Shown: positions 8,541 through 21,461 of the stretch, piece by piece
Numbering within the stretch: position 1 is the first letter of the stretch
Layout of the letters: each line of letters starts with the position of its first letter
From: Diaphorobacter nitroreducens
GTDB lineage: Bacteria; Pseudomonadota; Gammaproteobacteria; Burkholderiales; Burkholderiaceae_C
Assembly (NCBI GenBank): GCA_003755025.1
Contig: RJVL01000006.1
Span: forward strand, 1-64,000
Reading direction: 5' to 3'
Length of the DNA: 64,000 nucleotides
Made by a program: the position numbers and the translations under genes
The notes under the pieces: model-generated
What the model was told of the DNA's origin: nothing
What the model saw: only the letters and a program-made list of their open reading frames with translations
Database searches by the model: none

Positions 8541-9704
8541 GTGGGACGCGGCCTTGTCCTACCCCGCCGAGGGTCACCACAGGCCCTTCCCTGCCCTACC
8601 ATCCGTGGCTGTCCCTTGACCCCTGCGCCTGCCGTGCCCCTCCCCTCACCCGCGACCCATCTCACCCCTGAGGAGTCCGCGTTCCACGCGTTCTATGCGC
8701 AGGAGCGCCCGGCGCTGGACCACGCCTGCGCGTTTTACATGGCGCTGCTGCAGTCGCTGCTGTCGCAGGCGCGCCACATCGACATTGCCAAGATCGAAGG
8801 GCGCGTGAAGGACCGCGATGAATGCCTGCGCAAGTTTTCGCGCAAGTACCGCGCGGCGCTGGAGGAAAGCGGGGCGCCCTATGAAATCCGCCCCTACATC
8901 ACCGACCTGATCGGCGTGCGCGTGGTCTGCCTGTACGAGGACGAGCTGGAGAAGGTGGCGCAGATCGTCCAGTCGCACTTCGACGTGATCGACGTGACCG
9001 ACAAGGTCAGCGCCTTGGAGGGCACCGAGGCCTCTTTCGGCTACAAGGGCCTGCACCTGGACCTGCGACTCAACGCCTTGCAAGCCGCCCTGCCCGAGAA
9101 CGCTGCCTACGCCGCGCAGCCGTTCGAGCTGCAGGTGCGCACCATCATCCAGGACGCGTGGAGCGTGCTGGACCACAAGATCAAGTACAAGAAGTCGATT
9201 CCGGCCGAACTCAAGCGCCGCATCAACGTGCTGTCCGCCCTGTTCGAACTGGCGGACCGCGAGTTCCGCCAGATCCGCGATGCCACCGATGCCGAACTGC
9301 TCTACGCACCCGACGAGACCACCGAGGCCGAGACCGAAGCCAGCCGAACGCCGGTGCCCGGCAGCGAGCTCAACGCCTTCACGTTCCTGAAGATTGCCCG
9401 CCATTTCTTCAAGGACGTGGAGTTCGACGCGCAGAAGGTGGACCTGTTCGTGGACGACATGCGCGCATGGTCACCGGGCATCACGCGTGCCCGCTTCAAC
9501 ACGCTGATGCGTGAAACGATTGCCACCGTCAAGCGCTACAAGCAGTTCTACGAGGCGCAGAACCCCGAGGGCAGCTTCAACCCCTTCACCGTGATCCGCC
9601 ACTGCCTGTACCTGGGCGACCGGCAGGCGTTTCGCCGCGCGCTGCGCAACAGCTCGCGCGAAGCCTTCGAAGCGTGGTTGCAGGAAAATCCCACCCTGAT
9701 ATAA
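8541..9704 (+). CDS. RelA/SpoT-domain (p)ppGpp synthetase, small alarmone synthetase type
   Basis: A synthetase-only alarmone enzyme (COG2357-like) with no HD hydrolase, TGS or ACT domain. Visible landmarks are GRVKDRDECLRKFSRKY (ATP side), DLIGVRVVCLYEDELEKV, the GYKGLHLDL loop, and FELQVRTIIQDAWSVLDHK with the conserved Glu. This region is followed by a C-terminal helical extension of about 130 residues ending WLQENPTLI. The start is uncertain: no ATG occurs before the conserved domain, and the candidates are GTG at 8541, TTG at 8616 and GTG at 8634. It is a single gene divergent from the cyclic-di-GMP gene. The family makes ppGpp/pGpp or, in toxin members, modifies tRNA or makes ppApp; no antitoxin gene is adjacent, so a housekeeping role is more likely. 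Confidence 0.85.
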   Translation: MGRGLVLPRRGSPQALPCPTIRGCPLTPAPAVPLPSPATHLTPEESAFHAFYAQERPALDHACAFYMALLQSLLSQARHIDIAKIEGRVKDRDECLRKFSRKYRAALEESGAPYEIRPYITDLIGVRVVCLYEDELEKVAQIVQSHFDVIDVTDKVSALEGTEASFGYKGLHLDLRLNALQAALPENAAYAAQPFELQVRTIIQDAWSVLDHKIKYKKSIPAELKRRINVLSALFELADREFRQIRDATDAELLYAPDETTEAETEASRTPVPGSELNAFTFLKIARHFFKDVEFDAQKVDLFVDDMRAWSPGITRARFNTLMRETIATVKRYKQFYEAQNPEGSFNPFTVIRHCLYLGDRQAFRRALRNSSREAFEAWLQENPTLI

Positions 9705-9712
9705 GTCAAATC

Positions 9713-9762
9713 GACCTCCAGCGCTTGTCCATCAAGTGCTAACAGCTATCAAAAGTATAGCA
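9713..9762 (-). repeat. palindromic intergenic repeat (copy 2)
   Basis: Reverse-orientation copy: CCTCCAGCGCTTG, then CAAGTGCTAACAGCTATC and AAAAGTATAGC. It begins eight bases after the stop codon of the RelA/SpoT gene and may contribute to transcript termination, though no clean T-run follows. Confidence 0.85.
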
Positions 9763-9843
9763 TCAAGCCCGCCCGCCAATGTCGCGCGCGGGACACTGAA
9801 TGCGTAGTTGCACGACACGCAAGCAAATGCAACTGCTGATATA

Positions 9844-9854
9844 TTGCACTGCAA
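9844..9854. promoter_or_regulatory. TTGCA-C-TGCAA palindrome, candidate PhaR operator
   Basis: A perfect 11-base palindrome 20 bases before the phaZ start, in an AT-rich promoter-like stretch, with a further TGCAACTGC half-site just upstream. TGC-rich palindromes of this kind are bound by PhaR-type repressors of PHB genes. A similar palindrome (TTGCG-G-CGCAA, 22302-22312) lies upstream of phaB. Assignment to PhaR is inference; no phaR gene is in the window. Confidence 0.4.
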
Positions 9855-9873
9855 CATAACTTGGTCCTGCCCC

Positions 9874-11181
9874 ATGCTGTACACCCTCTACGAGACCCAG
9901 CGCTCCCTCATGGAGCCCTTCGCCGACCTGGCGCAGGCCGCCGCCAAGTTCTACAGCAACCCGCTGTCGCCGTTCAGCGAGACGCAACTGGCCCATCGCA
10001 TTTCGGCGGGCTATGAACTGCTGTACCGCCTGGGCAAGGACTACGAGAAACCCGAGTTCGGCATCAGCACCGTGGACGTGGATGGCGTGAGCGTGGCCAT
10101 CCATGAGCGCGTGGACGTCGACAAGCCGTTCTGCGAACTGCGCCGCTTCAAGCGGTTTTCGGACGACCCGGCCACCTTGCTCAAGCTCAAGGGCCAGCCC
10201 GTGGTGCTGATCGTGGCGCCGTTGTCGGGCCACTACGCCACGCTGCTGCGCGACACCGTACGCTCCATGCTGGAGAGCCACAAGGTCTACATCACCGACT
10301 GGAAGAACGCGCGCATGGTGCCGCTGCAGGAGGGCGAGTTCCACCTGGACGACTATGTGAACTACGTGCAGGAGTTCATCCGCTACCTGCAGGGCCAATA
10401 CGGCAACTGCCATGTGATGAGCGTCTGCCAGCCCACCGTGCCGGTACTGGCCGCTGTCTCGCTGATGGCCAGCCGCGGCGAGACCACGCCACTGTCCATG
10501 ACCATGATGGGCGGTCCCATCGATGCGCGCCGCTCACCCACGGCGGTGAACAACCTGGCCACCCAACGCAGCTTCGAGTGGTTCGAGAACAACGTCATCT
10601 ACCGCGTACCCAGCAACTTCCCCGGCGCCGGCCGCCGCGTGTACCCGGGCTTTCTGCAGCACACGGGCTTCGTGGCCATGAACCCGGACCGGCACGCCAG
10701 CAGCCACTACGATTACTTCAAGAACCTCATCAAGGGCGATGACGCCAGCGCCGAGGCCCACCGCAAGTTCTACGACGAATACAACGCCGTGCTCGACATG
10801 GATGCCGACTATTACCTGGAGACCATCAAGACCGTCTTCCAGGACTACAGCCTGGTCAACGGCACCTGGGACGTGCGCTCGCCGGACGGCGCGGTGGAGC
10901 GCGTGCGCCCCCAGGACATCACCCAGACCGCGCTGCTGACCATCGAAGGCGAGCTCGACGACATCTCCGGCTCCGGCCAGACCGAGGCGGCGCAGGATCT
11001 GTGCACCGGCATCGCCGCGGACCGGCGCAACCACCTCGAGGTGAAGGGCGCCGGCCACTACGGCATTTTCAGCGGCCGCCGCTGGCGCGAGCTGGTCTAC
11101 CCGCAGGTGCGCGACTTCATCCGTGCCAACCAGTCCGCCCAGCCCACGTCACGCCCCCGCCGCGCACGCAGCGCCGCCTGA
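9874..11181 (+). CDS. phaZ: intracellular polyhydroxyalkanoate depolymerase
   Basis: A 435-residue cytoplasmic alpha/beta-hydrolase that degrades native PHB granules, of the PhaZ type found in Cupriavidus. The start [18 protein letters not shown] is the conserved N-terminus of this family. The nucleophile is a cysteine in [12 protein letters not shown] (near residue 178) rather than the serine of a lipase box. The C-terminal [15 protein letters not shown] block holds the catalytic His. There is no signal peptide, as expected for an intracellular enzyme. Upstream is an AT-rich region with a TTGCA-C-TGCAA palindrome. The gene is 10 kb from phaCAB and is followed after 8 bases by an RnfB-like ferredoxin gene, so the two are probably co-transcribed. 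Confidence 0.93.
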   Translation: MLYTLYETQRSLMEPFADLAQAAAKFYSNPLSPFSETQLAHRISAGYELLYRLGKDYEKPEFGISTVDVDGVSVAIHERVDVDKPFCELRRFKRFSDDPATLLKLKGQPVVLIVAPLSGHYATLLRDTVRSMLESHKVYITDWKNARMVPLQEGEFHLDDYVNYVQEFIRYLQGQYGNCHVMSVCQPTVPVLAAVSLMASRGETTPLSMTMMGGPIDARRSPTAVNNLATQRSFEWFENNVIYRVPSNFPGAGRRVYPGFLQHTGFVAMNPDRHASSHYDYFKNLIKGDDASAEAHRKFYDEYNAVLDMDADYYLETIKTVFQDYSLVNGTWDVRSPDGAVERVRPQDITQTALLTIEGELDDISGSGQTEAAQDLCTGIAADRRNHLEVKGAGHYGIFSGRRWRELVYPQVRDFIRANQSAQPTSRPRRARSAA

Positions 11182-11189
11182 CGCCGGCC

Positions 11190-11828
11190 ATGACCTCCCC
11201 CGCAGCGCAGCAGGCGCTCGTTGAGCGCATTGACGCGGCCCTGCCCCAGACCCAGTGCACGCGCTGCGGCTACCCTGACTGCCAGTCCTATGCCCGTGCC
11301 ATCGCACGGGGCGAGGCCGAGATCAACCAGTGCCCGCCCGGCGGGGCCCAGGGCGTTGCACGCCTGGCCGCCATCACTGGCCGGCCCGAGCTGCCGCTGA
11401 GCGCGGCCCATGGAACGGAGGTCCCGCGCGCCGTGGCGGTGATCGACGAGAACTGGTGCATCGGCTGCACGCTGTGCCTCAAGGCCTGCCCCACGGACGC
11501 CATCCTGGGCATCAACAAGCGCATGCACACCGTGATTGCACCGCACTGCACGGGCTGCGAACTGTGCCTGCCCGCGTGCCCGGTGGATTGCATCCGCATG
11601 GAAAATGCCAGCGGCCAGGCCACTGGCTGGGCCGCATGGTCCGCCCCGCAGGCCGAGCAGGCGCGCGTGCGCTACCAGGCGCGGCAAGAGCGGCTGCAGC
11701 GCGAGGAGGCGCAGGCCACCGCCCCCGAACCTGCCCCTCCGGCGCCGGACAACGCGCCCGATCCCAAGCGCGCAGCCATTGCCGCGGCACTGGCGCGCGC
11801 CCGCGCGCAGCGCGCCGACCGGGGCTGA
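11190..11828 (+). CDS. rsxB: RnfB/RsxB-like iron-sulfur protein
   Basis: A 212-residue protein with the RnfB-type [4Fe-4S] domain ([11 protein letters not shown] at about 22-32 and NQCPPGG near 51-57). Two ferredoxin clusters follow, [14 protein letters not shown] (about 90-103) and [14 protein letters not shown] (about 120-133). An Ala/Arg/Glu-rich soluble tail follows. It lacks the N-terminal membrane anchor of true RnfB, and no other rnf gene is nearby. Such stand-alone RnfB-like ferredoxins are common in Burkholderiales and are probably electron carriers. It follows phaZ closely. The symbol is by family, not by demonstrated function. Confidence 0.85.
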   Translation: MTSPAAQQALVERIDAALPQTQCTRCGYPDCQSYARAIARGEAEINQCPPGGAQGVARLAAITGRPELPLSAAHGTEVPRAVAVIDENWCIGCTLCLKACPTDAILGINKRMHTVIAPHCTGCELCLPACPVDCIRMENASGQATGWAAWSAPQAEQARVRYQARQERLQREEAQATAPEPAPPAPDNAPDPKRAAIAAALARARAQRADRG

Positions 11829-11910
11829 CGCCGCTGCGCCGGCAGCCCTACCGCTCACGACCGTAGCGGGCTATGGCAATACGGAGCGAACCGGCGACAG
11901 GCCTGCCGCA

Positions 11911-13413
11911 TCAGGCTGCGAGCGACTTGTAGACGCCGCAGCCCAGATAGACATCTCCCGCGCGCTGCACGTAGGACATCTTGGTTTGCACCGCGCCCGT
12001 GGCCGGATTGGTGATGTCGTATTCCACCCAGCCCGGCGCGCGTTCGGCCTGGGCCACGATGGCGCTGACCAGCGCATCCCCGGCAATACCGGGAATGTCC
12101 TGCACCCGCGTTCCCACTTTGGCGGGATTGCCGCCAAAGGCCAGGTAGGTGCCGCCCGCATCGAGCGCGAACACGTACATGTCGCGGTCGTGGTAGGGCT
12201 GTGCGGGGTCGGTCAACGTGCGCAGAAAGGCGTCGCGCGGCAGGCCGCGCTGCACGGCGGCGGCGCGCTGCACCAGGGCCACGGCCTCCTCGGCCGTACC
12301 CTGCTGCAGACGAAACGCCAGCACCGCCCGGGACAGGGTAGACGCCCGGCTCTCCAGCGCCTGCGCCTCGCGCAGGGCATCGCTCACCATCTGGGCATTG
12401 CGCTGCGTGATCTGGTCCAGTTGCTGCACCGCGGTGCTGATCTCGCGCAGACCCGTGCCCTGTTCATTGACCGAGTGGGAGATTTCGCTCACATGCCCGG
12501 CCACGCCACGGATGCCTTGCGCCATGGCCGCAATGCCCTCACCGGCGGTGCGGATCAGCCCCGCGCTGCCCTCCACCTGCCGCACGGACGTGCCAATGAG
12601 GTCGCGGATCTCGCGCGCCGCCTCGGCCGAGCGGCCCGCCAGCGTGCGCACCTCGGCCGCCACCACGGCAAAACCCCGGCCCTGCTCGCCCGCGCGTGCC
12701 GCTTCCACGGCGGCATTCAGCGCCAGGATGTTGGTTTGAAAGGCGATGCCGTCGATCACCTGGATGATCTCGCCCATGCGGCGGGCATCGTTCTGGATGC
12801 CCTGCACCGCCTCCACCGCCCGCGCCATCGCCTGGGTGCCCGCCTCAGCGGCTTGGCGCACCTCTCCGGCGCGCTGATCGGCCACGCCGGCCGCCTGCGC
12901 GTTGTTGTTCACGGCGGAAGACAGCTCCTCCACGCTGGCCGCAGTCTGCTCCAGGCTGGCGGCCTGTTGCTCGGTGCGGTCGGCCAGTTCGCGGTTGTCC
13001 GCCGCCAGGCTTTGACCCGCGTGCGCCACCAGCGCCGCGTTGCTGCGGATGTCGGCCACCATCGACGAGAGCGTGTACACCATGCGGTTGAGTTGCTCGT
13101 CCATGTGCGCCAGTTCATCGCGGCCGCGCACTTCGGCCCGGCTGCACAGGTCGCCCTGCGCCGTGCGCTCCATTACGCCGCTCAGCCGCCGCAGGTCGCC
13201 CGCCACACTGGCCTGGAAAGCCGTGGCCAGATAGGCGGTGGCCAGCACCGCCACGCTACACACGCCCCACGTGGCGCGCGGCCCCCATCCCTGCACCCCC
13301 GCGACGGCCAGCAGTGCCAACACGGCCACGCCTCCCAACAGGGCCAGCTTGGCCGAGAAACGCAGGCGCCGCATGAGTCCCACGCCCGGCCGCAGAATGA
13401 ATGAAACCGTCAT
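11911..13413 (-). CDS. methyl-accepting chemotaxis protein with C-terminal Cache domain
   Basis: A 500-residue receptor. Two adjacent transmembrane helices (about 25-65) leave almost no periplasmic loop. A HAMP-like segment follows ([20 protein letters not shown]). The MCP signalling domain has the hairpin tip [32 protein letters not shown] sensor of the single-Cache type lies at the C-terminus (about 390-500; [19 protein letters not shown] and GCGVYKS). The sensor is therefore predicted to be cytoplasmic, the reverse of the usual layout. The ATG at 13413 has a GGGGGAC ribosome-binding site. It is a single gene divergent from dapC. Confidence 0.92.
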   Translation of the reverse strand: MTVSFILRPGVGLMRRLRFSAKLALLGGVAVLALLAVAGVQGWGPRATWGVCSVAVLATAYLATAFQASVAGDLRRLSGVMERTAQGDLCSRAEVRGRDELAHMDEQLNRMVYTLSSMVADIRSNAALVAHAGQSLAADNRELADRTEQQAASLEQTAASVEELSSAVNNNAQAAGVADQRAGEVRQAAEAGTQAMARAVEAVQGIQNDARRMGEIIQVIDGIAFQTNILALNAAVEAARAGEQGRGFAVVAAEVRTLAGRSAEAAREIRDLIGTSVRQVEGSAGLIRTAGEGIAAMAQGIRGVAGHVSEISHSVNEQGTGLREISTAVQQLDQITQRNAQMVSDALREAQALESRASTLSRAVLAFRLQQGTAEEAVALVQRAAAVQRGLPRDAFLRTLTDPAQPYHDRDMYVFALDAGGTYLAFGGNPAKVGTRVQDIPGIAGDALVSAIVAQAERAPGWVEYDITNPATGAVQTKMSYVQRAGDVYLGCGVYKSLAA

Positions 13414-13594
13414 CGCTTTTGTCCCCCTCGCTGGCTGAAATGCGCGCCCTGGCGCGTCGCACTGATGAATTGATGCCATTTGTAACCAAATTCGACGGCT
13501 GTGTAGAGCGATCAAACCCTGTAGTTGTTTTTGGGAACGGGTGGCGGGGCCGCGCCCTATGGCGCCCGGCCGCATCCCTGATAATCGCCCCCCT

Positions 13595-14797
13595 ATGAAT
13601 CCCCTGCTCTCCCTACTGCAGCCCTACCCGTTCGAGCGGCTGCGACAGCTTTTTGCGGGGGTGACGCCCTCGGCCGCTCACCGCGCCATCAGCCTGGGCA
13701 TCGGCGAGCCACGCCATGCAACGCCGCCGTTCATCCAGGAGGCCCTGGCCGCCAACCTGGCAGGCCTGGCCAGCTACCCCTCCACCGCCGGTGACCCCAG
13801 CCTGCGCGAAGCCTGTGCCGGCTGGATGCAGCGGCGCTACCGTATTCCCGTCAACCCCGCCACGCAGGTGCTGCCGGTGAACGGTTCGCGCGAGGCGTTG
13901 TTCGCATTCGCGCAAACCGTGGTGGACCCCACCCGCGCGGGCGCCACCGTGGTGTGCCCCAACCCGTTCTACCAAATCTATGAAGGCGCCACGCTGCTGG
14001 CCGGCGCCACGCCGTACTACGCCCCGAGCGATCCAGCCCGCAACTTTGCTGTGGACTGGGACAGCGTGCCCGATGAGGTATGGCAGCGCACGCAACTGCT
14101 CTTCGTGTGCTCGCCCGGCAACCCCACGGGCGCCGTGATGCCCCTGCCCGAGTGGGAGAAGCTCTTCGCGCTGAGTGACCGCTACGGTTTTGTGATCGCC
14201 TCGGACGAGTGCTACAGCGAGATCTACTTCCGTGACGAGCCCCCGCTGGGCGGCCTGGAGGCGGCGACCCAACTGGGCCGAGCCGACTACCGCAACCTGA
14301 TCGCCTTCACCAGCCTGTCCAAGCGCAGCAACGTGCCGGGCCTGCGCAGCGGCTTCGTGGCGGGCGACGCGGCACTCATCAAGGCGTTTTTGCTGTACCG
14401 CACCTACCACGGCAGTGCCATGGGTCCCGCCGTGCAGGCCGCCAGCGTGGCTGCCTGGAACGATGAGGTGCACGTGGAAGAAAACCGCGCCCTTTACCGC
14501 CAGAAGTTCGCCCAGGTCACGCCCATGCTCGCCGAGGTGATGGACGTGCGCCTGCCCGACGCGGGTTTCTACCTCTGGGCCAAGGTGCCCGACGCCCTGG
14601 GCATGAGCGATGCGGAGTTCGCCCAGGCCCTGCTGGCTCAATACAATGTCACGGTATTGCCGGGCAGCTATCTCGCCCGCGATTCCGGCGGCGCCAACCC
14701 CGGCGCCCAGCGCGTGCGCATGGCCCTTGTGGCCGAGACCGCGGAATGCGCCGAAGCGGCCTCGCGCATCGTGCAATTCATCCAATCCCGTACGTGA
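13595..14797 (+). CDS. dapC: N-succinyldiaminopimelate aminotransferase
   Basis: A 400-residue fold-type I PLP aminotransferase. Landmarks are [46 protein letters not shown], the PLP lysine in [17 protein letters not shown], and a C-terminal Arg in QRVRMAL. It transfers the amino group from glutamate to succinyl-amino-ketopimelate in lysine/peptidoglycan precursor synthesis. That specific role is set by context: it heads dapC-dapD-pilU-dapE-prmB. A TGATAAT (13579-13585) extended -10 lies nine bases before the ATG, so the operon mRNA may start almost at the initiation codon. Confidence 0.93.
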   Translation: MNPLLSLLQPYPFERLRQLFAGVTPSAAHRAISLGIGEPRHATPPFIQEALAANLAGLASYPSTAGDPSLREACAGWMQRRYRIPVNPATQVLPVNGSREALFAFAQTVVDPTRAGATVVCPNPFYQIYEGATLLAGATPYYAPSDPARNFAVDWDSVPDEVWQRTQLLFVCSPGNPTGAVMPLPEWEKLFALSDRYGFVIASDECYSEIYFRDEPPLGGLEAATQLGRADYRNLIAFTSLSKRSNVPGLRSGFVAGDAALIKAFLLYRTYHGSAMGPAVQAASVAAWNDEVHVEENRALYRQKFAQVTPMLAEVMDVRLPDAGFYLWAKVPDALGMSDAEFAQALLAQYNVTVLPGSYLARDSGGANPGAQRVRMALVAETAECAEAASRIVQFIQSRT

Positions 14798-14805
14798 TTC
14801 CATCC

Positions 14806-15630
14806 ATGACCCAACAATTGCAGACCCTGATCGACAACGCCTGGGACAACCGCGCCAGCCTCTCGCCCTCCGCCGCGCCCCAGGAAGTGGTGGACGCCGT
14901 CGAGCATGTGATCGCCGAGCTCAACAACGGCAGGCTGCGCGTGGCCACGCGCGAGGGCGTGGGCCAGTGGACCGTGCACCAGTGGATCAAGAAGGCCGTG
15001 CTGCTGTCGTTCCGCCTGAAGGACAACGAGCTCATGAAGGCCGGTGACCTGGGCTTCTTCGACAAGGTGCCCACCAAGTTCGCCCACCTGTCCGCCGACG
15101 AGATGGCCGCCACCGGCGTGCGCGTGGTGCCGCCGGCCGTGGCGCGCCGCGGCAGTTTCATCGCCAAGGGCGCGATCCTGATGCCCAGCTACGTGAACAT
15201 CGGCGCCTATGTGGACGAAGGCACCATGGTGGACACCTGGGCCACCGTGGGCTCGTGCGCGCAGGTCGGAAAGAACGTGCACCTGTCCGGCGGCGTGGGG
15301 CTGGGCGGCGTGCTCGAGCCCCTGCAGGCCAACCCGACCATCATCGAGGACAACTGCTTCATCGGCGCGCGCTCCGAAGTCGTCGAGGGCGTGATCGTCG
15401 AAGAGAACTCGGTCATCAGCATGGGCGTGTACATCGGTCAGAGCACGCCGATCTACGACCGCACCACGGGCGAGATCACCTACGGTCGCGTGCCCGCTGG
15501 CTCGGTGGTGGTCAGCGGCAACCTGCCCAAGGACGGTGGCCGCTACAGCATGTACGCGGCCATCATCGTCAAGAAGGTGGACGCCAAGACCCGCTCCACC
15601 ACCAGCCTGAACGACCTGCTGCGCGACTGA
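14806..15630 (+). CDS. dapD: tetrahydrodipicolinate N-succinyltransferase
   Basis: A 274-residue enzyme of full family length with a left-handed parallel beta-helix of hexapeptide repeats (about 105-245, for example [19 protein letters not shown]). It succinylates tetrahydrodipicolinate with succinyl-CoA in the cytoplasm. Conserved segments include [33 protein letters not shown] and [11 protein letters not shown]. It starts 8 bases after dapC and is clearly in the same operon. Confidence 0.97.
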   Translation: MTQQLQTLIDNAWDNRASLSPSAAPQEVVDAVEHVIAELNNGRLRVATREGVGQWTVHQWIKKAVLLSFRLKDNELMKAGDLGFFDKVPTKFAHLSADEMAATGVRVVPPAVARRGSFIAKGAILMPSYVNIGAYVDEGTMVDTWATVGSCAQVGKNVHLSGGVGLGGVLEPLQANPTIIEDNCFIGARSEVVEGVIVEENSVISMGVYIGQSTPIYDRTTGEITYGRVPAGSVVVSGNLPKDGGRYSMYAAIIVKKVDAKTRSTTSLNDLLRD

Positions 15631-15686
15631 AGCTACGCCGCACCGGCACTGCACGCATACATAACCAGCACTGAGAGGGAACCAGC

Positions 15687-18995
<3,309 letters not shown>

Positions 18996-19041
18996 CGGCG
19001 CCGGCCCGTCCGGCCCCCGCCCCGTCCATTGGTTTTGACCC

Positions 19042-21012
19042 ATGATCACCCTGAAGAACGTCACGCTGCGCCGCAGCGCCAAGGTATTGCTCGACGGCGT
19101 CTCCGTCACCATCAACCCCGGGGAACATGTCGGCCTGGTCGGGCGTAACGGCGCTGGCAAGTCCACGCTGTTTGCGCTGCTCAATGGTTCGCTGCACGAA
19201 GACGGCGGTGACTTCTTCCTGCCCGCGGCCTGGCGCATGGCCCAGGTGGCGCAGAACATGCCAGAGACGGACGAGTCTGCCACCGCCTTCGTACTTGAGG
19301 GCGACACCCGTTTGTCGGAGCTGCGCCAGGCGCTGCACACGGCCGAGCAGGCGGGTGATGGCATGGCCATGGCCCAGGCGCACTCCGACCTGGCAGACGC
19401 CGGTGCGCACGACGCCACCGCGCGCGCGCAGGCGCTCATCCTGGGTCTGGGCTTTCAGGTGGCGGAGCTGGAGCGCCCGGTCAACAGCTTCTCCGGCGGC
19501 TGGCGCATGCGCCTGCAACTGGCGCGCGCGCTGATGTGCCCCAGCGACCTGCTGCTGCTGGACGAGCCCACCAACCACTTGGACCTGGACGCGCTGGTAT
19601 GGCTGGAAGCCTGGCTGCAGCGCTACAACGGTACCTTGGTCGTCATCAGCCACGACCGCGAATTCCTCGACGCCGTGACCCAGGTCACGCTGCACATCGA
19701 TAACGCGCGCCTGACCCGCTACGGCGGCAACTACAGCAAGTTCGAGGAGCTGCGCGCCCAGCAGCTGGAACTGCAGCAGTCGGCCTACGAGCGCCAGCAG
19801 GACAAAATCGCGCACCTGCAGAAATTCATCGATCGGTTCAAGGCCAAGGCCACCAAGGCCAAGCAGGCACAAAGCCGCGTGAAGGCGCTGGAGCGCATGG
19901 AGAAGATCGCCCCCGTGCTGGCGTCGGCCGACTTCACCTTCGAGTTCAAAGAGCCGGCCAACCTGCCCAACCCGATGCTGGCCATCACCGACGCGTCCTT
20001 CGGTTATCGCTCCGAGGATGGCAGCGAGACCACCATCCTGCGCCACGTGAACCGCTCGGTGCTAGCCGGCCAGCGCATCGGCATTTTGGGCGCCAACGGC
20101 CAGGGCAAGTCCACGCTGGTCAAGACCATCGCCCGCACCATGGCGCCGCTCTCCGGCACCCTGACCGAGGGCAAGGGCCTGTCGATCGGCTACTTCGCGC
20201 AGCAGGAGCTGGACGTGCTGCGTCCCGGCGATAACCCGCTGGAGCACATGGTACGCCTGGCGCGCGAACTGGGTGCCCAGGCCCAGGAACCCAGCCGCGA
20301 GCAGGACCTGCGCAACTTCCTGGGCAGCTTCAACTTCAGCGGCGACATGGTGCACCAGGCCGTGGGCACCATGAGCGGCGGGGAGAAGGCCCGCCTGGTG
20401 CTGGCCATGATCGTCTGGCAGCGCCCCAACCTGTTGCTGCTGGACGAGCCCACCAACCACCTGGATCTGGCCACGCGCGAGGCGCTGTCCATGGCGCTCA
20501 ACGAGTTCGAGGGCACGGTGATGCTGGTCAGCCACGACCGGGCGCTGCTGCGCGCCGTGTGCGATGAGTTCTGGCTGGTGGGCCGGGGTGCCGTGGCGCC
20601 CTTCGACGGCGATCTGGACGATTACCAGCGCTACCTGCTTGAGGAGTCCAAACGCCTGCGCGAACTGGCCCGCGCAGCCGAGCAGGTGGTCGTTGCCGAG
20701 GCCGCGTCCCCAACCGCCACTGCCGCCCCTCCCCTGCGCGACGCCCGCGAACAGCGCCGCCAGGAAGCCCAGGCCCGCCAGCAACTGGCCGAGAAAACCC
20801 GCCCCCTCAAGCGAGAGCTTGAAAAAATCGACCAGCGCCTGGAAGCCCTAAACCGGGAAAAAGCGCAGTTGGAAGAACGGCTCATGCAGCCGTTGCCCCC
20901 CGCGGAGATCGCGGAATGCGGGCGGAGGCTCAAGGACTGCACCGAAGAGGTGACAGCCCTTGAGGAAAAGTGGCTGGATGTTTCCTCAGCGCTGGAAGAA
21001 CTGGCACGCTGA
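19042..21012 (+). CDS. yheS: ABC-F family ATPase, YheS type
   Basis: A 656-residue soluble protein with two ABC domains. The first Walker A is GRNGAGKST (near 34-42) and the second GANGQGKST. There are two signature motifs (NSFSGGWRMRL and GTMSGGEKARL) and two Walker B segments, each followed by EPTNHLDL. There is no membrane domain. The linker (about 230-300) is Lys/Gln-rich, as in ABC-F ribosome-binding translation factors. The C-terminus ends in a charged coiled coil (about 560-655). The N-terminus MITLKNVTLRRSAKVLLDG and overall length match E. coli YheS. It stands alone between prmB and a small structured transcript. Confidence 0.92.
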   Translation: MITLKNVTLRRSAKVLLDGVSVTINPGEHVGLVGRNGAGKSTLFALLNGSLHEDGGDFFLPAAWRMAQVAQNMPETDESATAFVLEGDTRLSELRQALHTAEQAGDGMAMAQAHSDLADAGAHDATARAQALILGLGFQVAELERPVNSFSGGWRMRLQLARALMCPSDLLLLDEPTNHLDLDALVWLEAWLQRYNGTLVVISHDREFLDAVTQVTLHIDNARLTRYGGNYSKFEELRAQQLELQQSAYERQQDKIAHLQKFIDRFKAKATKAKQAQSRVKALERMEKIAPVLASADFTFEFKEPANLPNPMLAITDASFGYRSEDGSETTILRHVNRSVLAGQRIGILGANGQGKSTLVKTIARTMAPLSGTLTEGKGLSIGYFAQQELDVLRPGDNPLEHMVRLARELGAQAQEPSREQDLRNFLGSFNFSGDMVHQAVGTMSGGEKARLVLAMIVWQRPNLLLLDEPTNHLDLATREALSMALNEFEGTVMLVSHDRALLRAVCDEFWLVGRGAVAPFDGDLDDYQRYLLEESKRLRELARAAEQVVVAEAASPTATAAPPLRDAREQRRQEAQARQQLAEKTRPLKRELEKIDQRLEALNREKAQLEERLMQPLPPAEIAECGRRLKDCTEEVTALEEKWLDVSSALEELAR

Positions 21013-21142
21013 GGGGCTACAGGTATTTTTGATATCTGTATAAAAACAGCCTCTAAGCCTTACGCATAAATCGCACGCAGCTCCTTTTTCAGGAGTAAAT
21101 TCTGGGGATATCCCGGGGTTGCATTTTTTTGCAGCGCACTGT

Positions 21143-21168
21143 CAACGCCCCCCCAGGGGGCCGCGTTG
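21143..21168 (+). promoter_or_regulatory. strong GC hairpin in the leader of the small ORF
   Basis: CAACG and CGTTG arms flank a run of C pairing with a run of G. They form a stable stem-loop that ends 10 bases before the AAGGAG ribosome-binding site of the 24-codon frame. Two other small inverted repeats lie upstream (CTCCT/AGGAG at 21081-21095 and GGGATATCCC at 21105-21114). The first could also pair with the ribosome-binding site. Confidence 0.4.
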
Positions 21169-21193
21169 TGGGTACATCTAAGGAGTTTTCCCT

Positions 21194-21268
21194 ATGACCA
21201 TGACTGCAATCCTCTCTGCCTGGCCCGAAGACGAACGTGACCGCAAGCGCGCCCCGGCCCGCCTGTAA
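21194..21268 (+). CDS. 24-residue small protein or leader peptide
   Basis: The frame encodes MTMTAILSAWPEDERDRK followed by RAPARL. It has one of the best ribosome-binding sites in the window (AAGGAG at 21179-21184, ten bases before the ATG). It is flanked by stable hairpins and followed 130 bases later by a strong terminator, with no larger gene between. It is hydrophilic and strongly charged in the second half. It could be a translated small protein, a leader peptide, or a decoy frame in a regulatory RNA. I do not recognise it. Confidence 0.45.
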   Translation: MTMTAILSAWPEDERDRKRAPARL

Positions 21269-21430
21269 GCGTCCACTCGGCCTGTTCTGAAGGCCGTTCG
21301 TTGGAGGAATCGCCGCACTGCGCAATTCCAAGCCACTGCCAGGGCCCGCCGGGAGCTACCGGCCCCGATTCACACCGCCCACTTCAGGGTGGAGACAGAA
21401 AAGGAACGTGCCACCACGTTCCTTTTGCAT
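21269..21430 (+). ncRNA. candidate structured transcript tail ending in a terminator
   Basis: After the 24-codon frame the sequence holds a chain of hairpins (GCCGG/CCGGC at 21348-21363; CCAC/GTGG near 21380-21392) and then the terminator at 21399-21426. No coding region is credible. The whole segment 21013-21430 looks like one short, structured RNA unit between yheS and phaB. I have no family match. Confidence 0.35.
21399..21426. terminator. bidirectional intrinsic terminator
   Basis: A 12-bp stem (AAAAGGAACGTG / CACGTTCCTTTT) with a CCAC loop. The A-run and T-run on the two sides let it serve both the small plus-strand transcript and the minus-strand phaB gene, whose stop codon lies 36 bases away. 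Confidence 0.85.
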
Positions 21431-21461
21431 TTCAAGGCAGCCTTTTTCAGCTGCCGCTAGG

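Noticed and set aside
8541-9704. Toxin of a toxSAS toxin-antitoxin pair
   Set aside because: No small antitoxin gene lies on either side; neighbours are a cyclic-di-GMP gene and phaZ. A fused antitoxin remains possible and is noted as a finding.
11536-13404. A 622-codon plus-strand frame opposite the chemotaxis receptor
   Set aside because: It runs out of the RnfB-like gene in a wrong frame, is His/Arg-rich and has no start signal. It is a shadow of the receptor gene.
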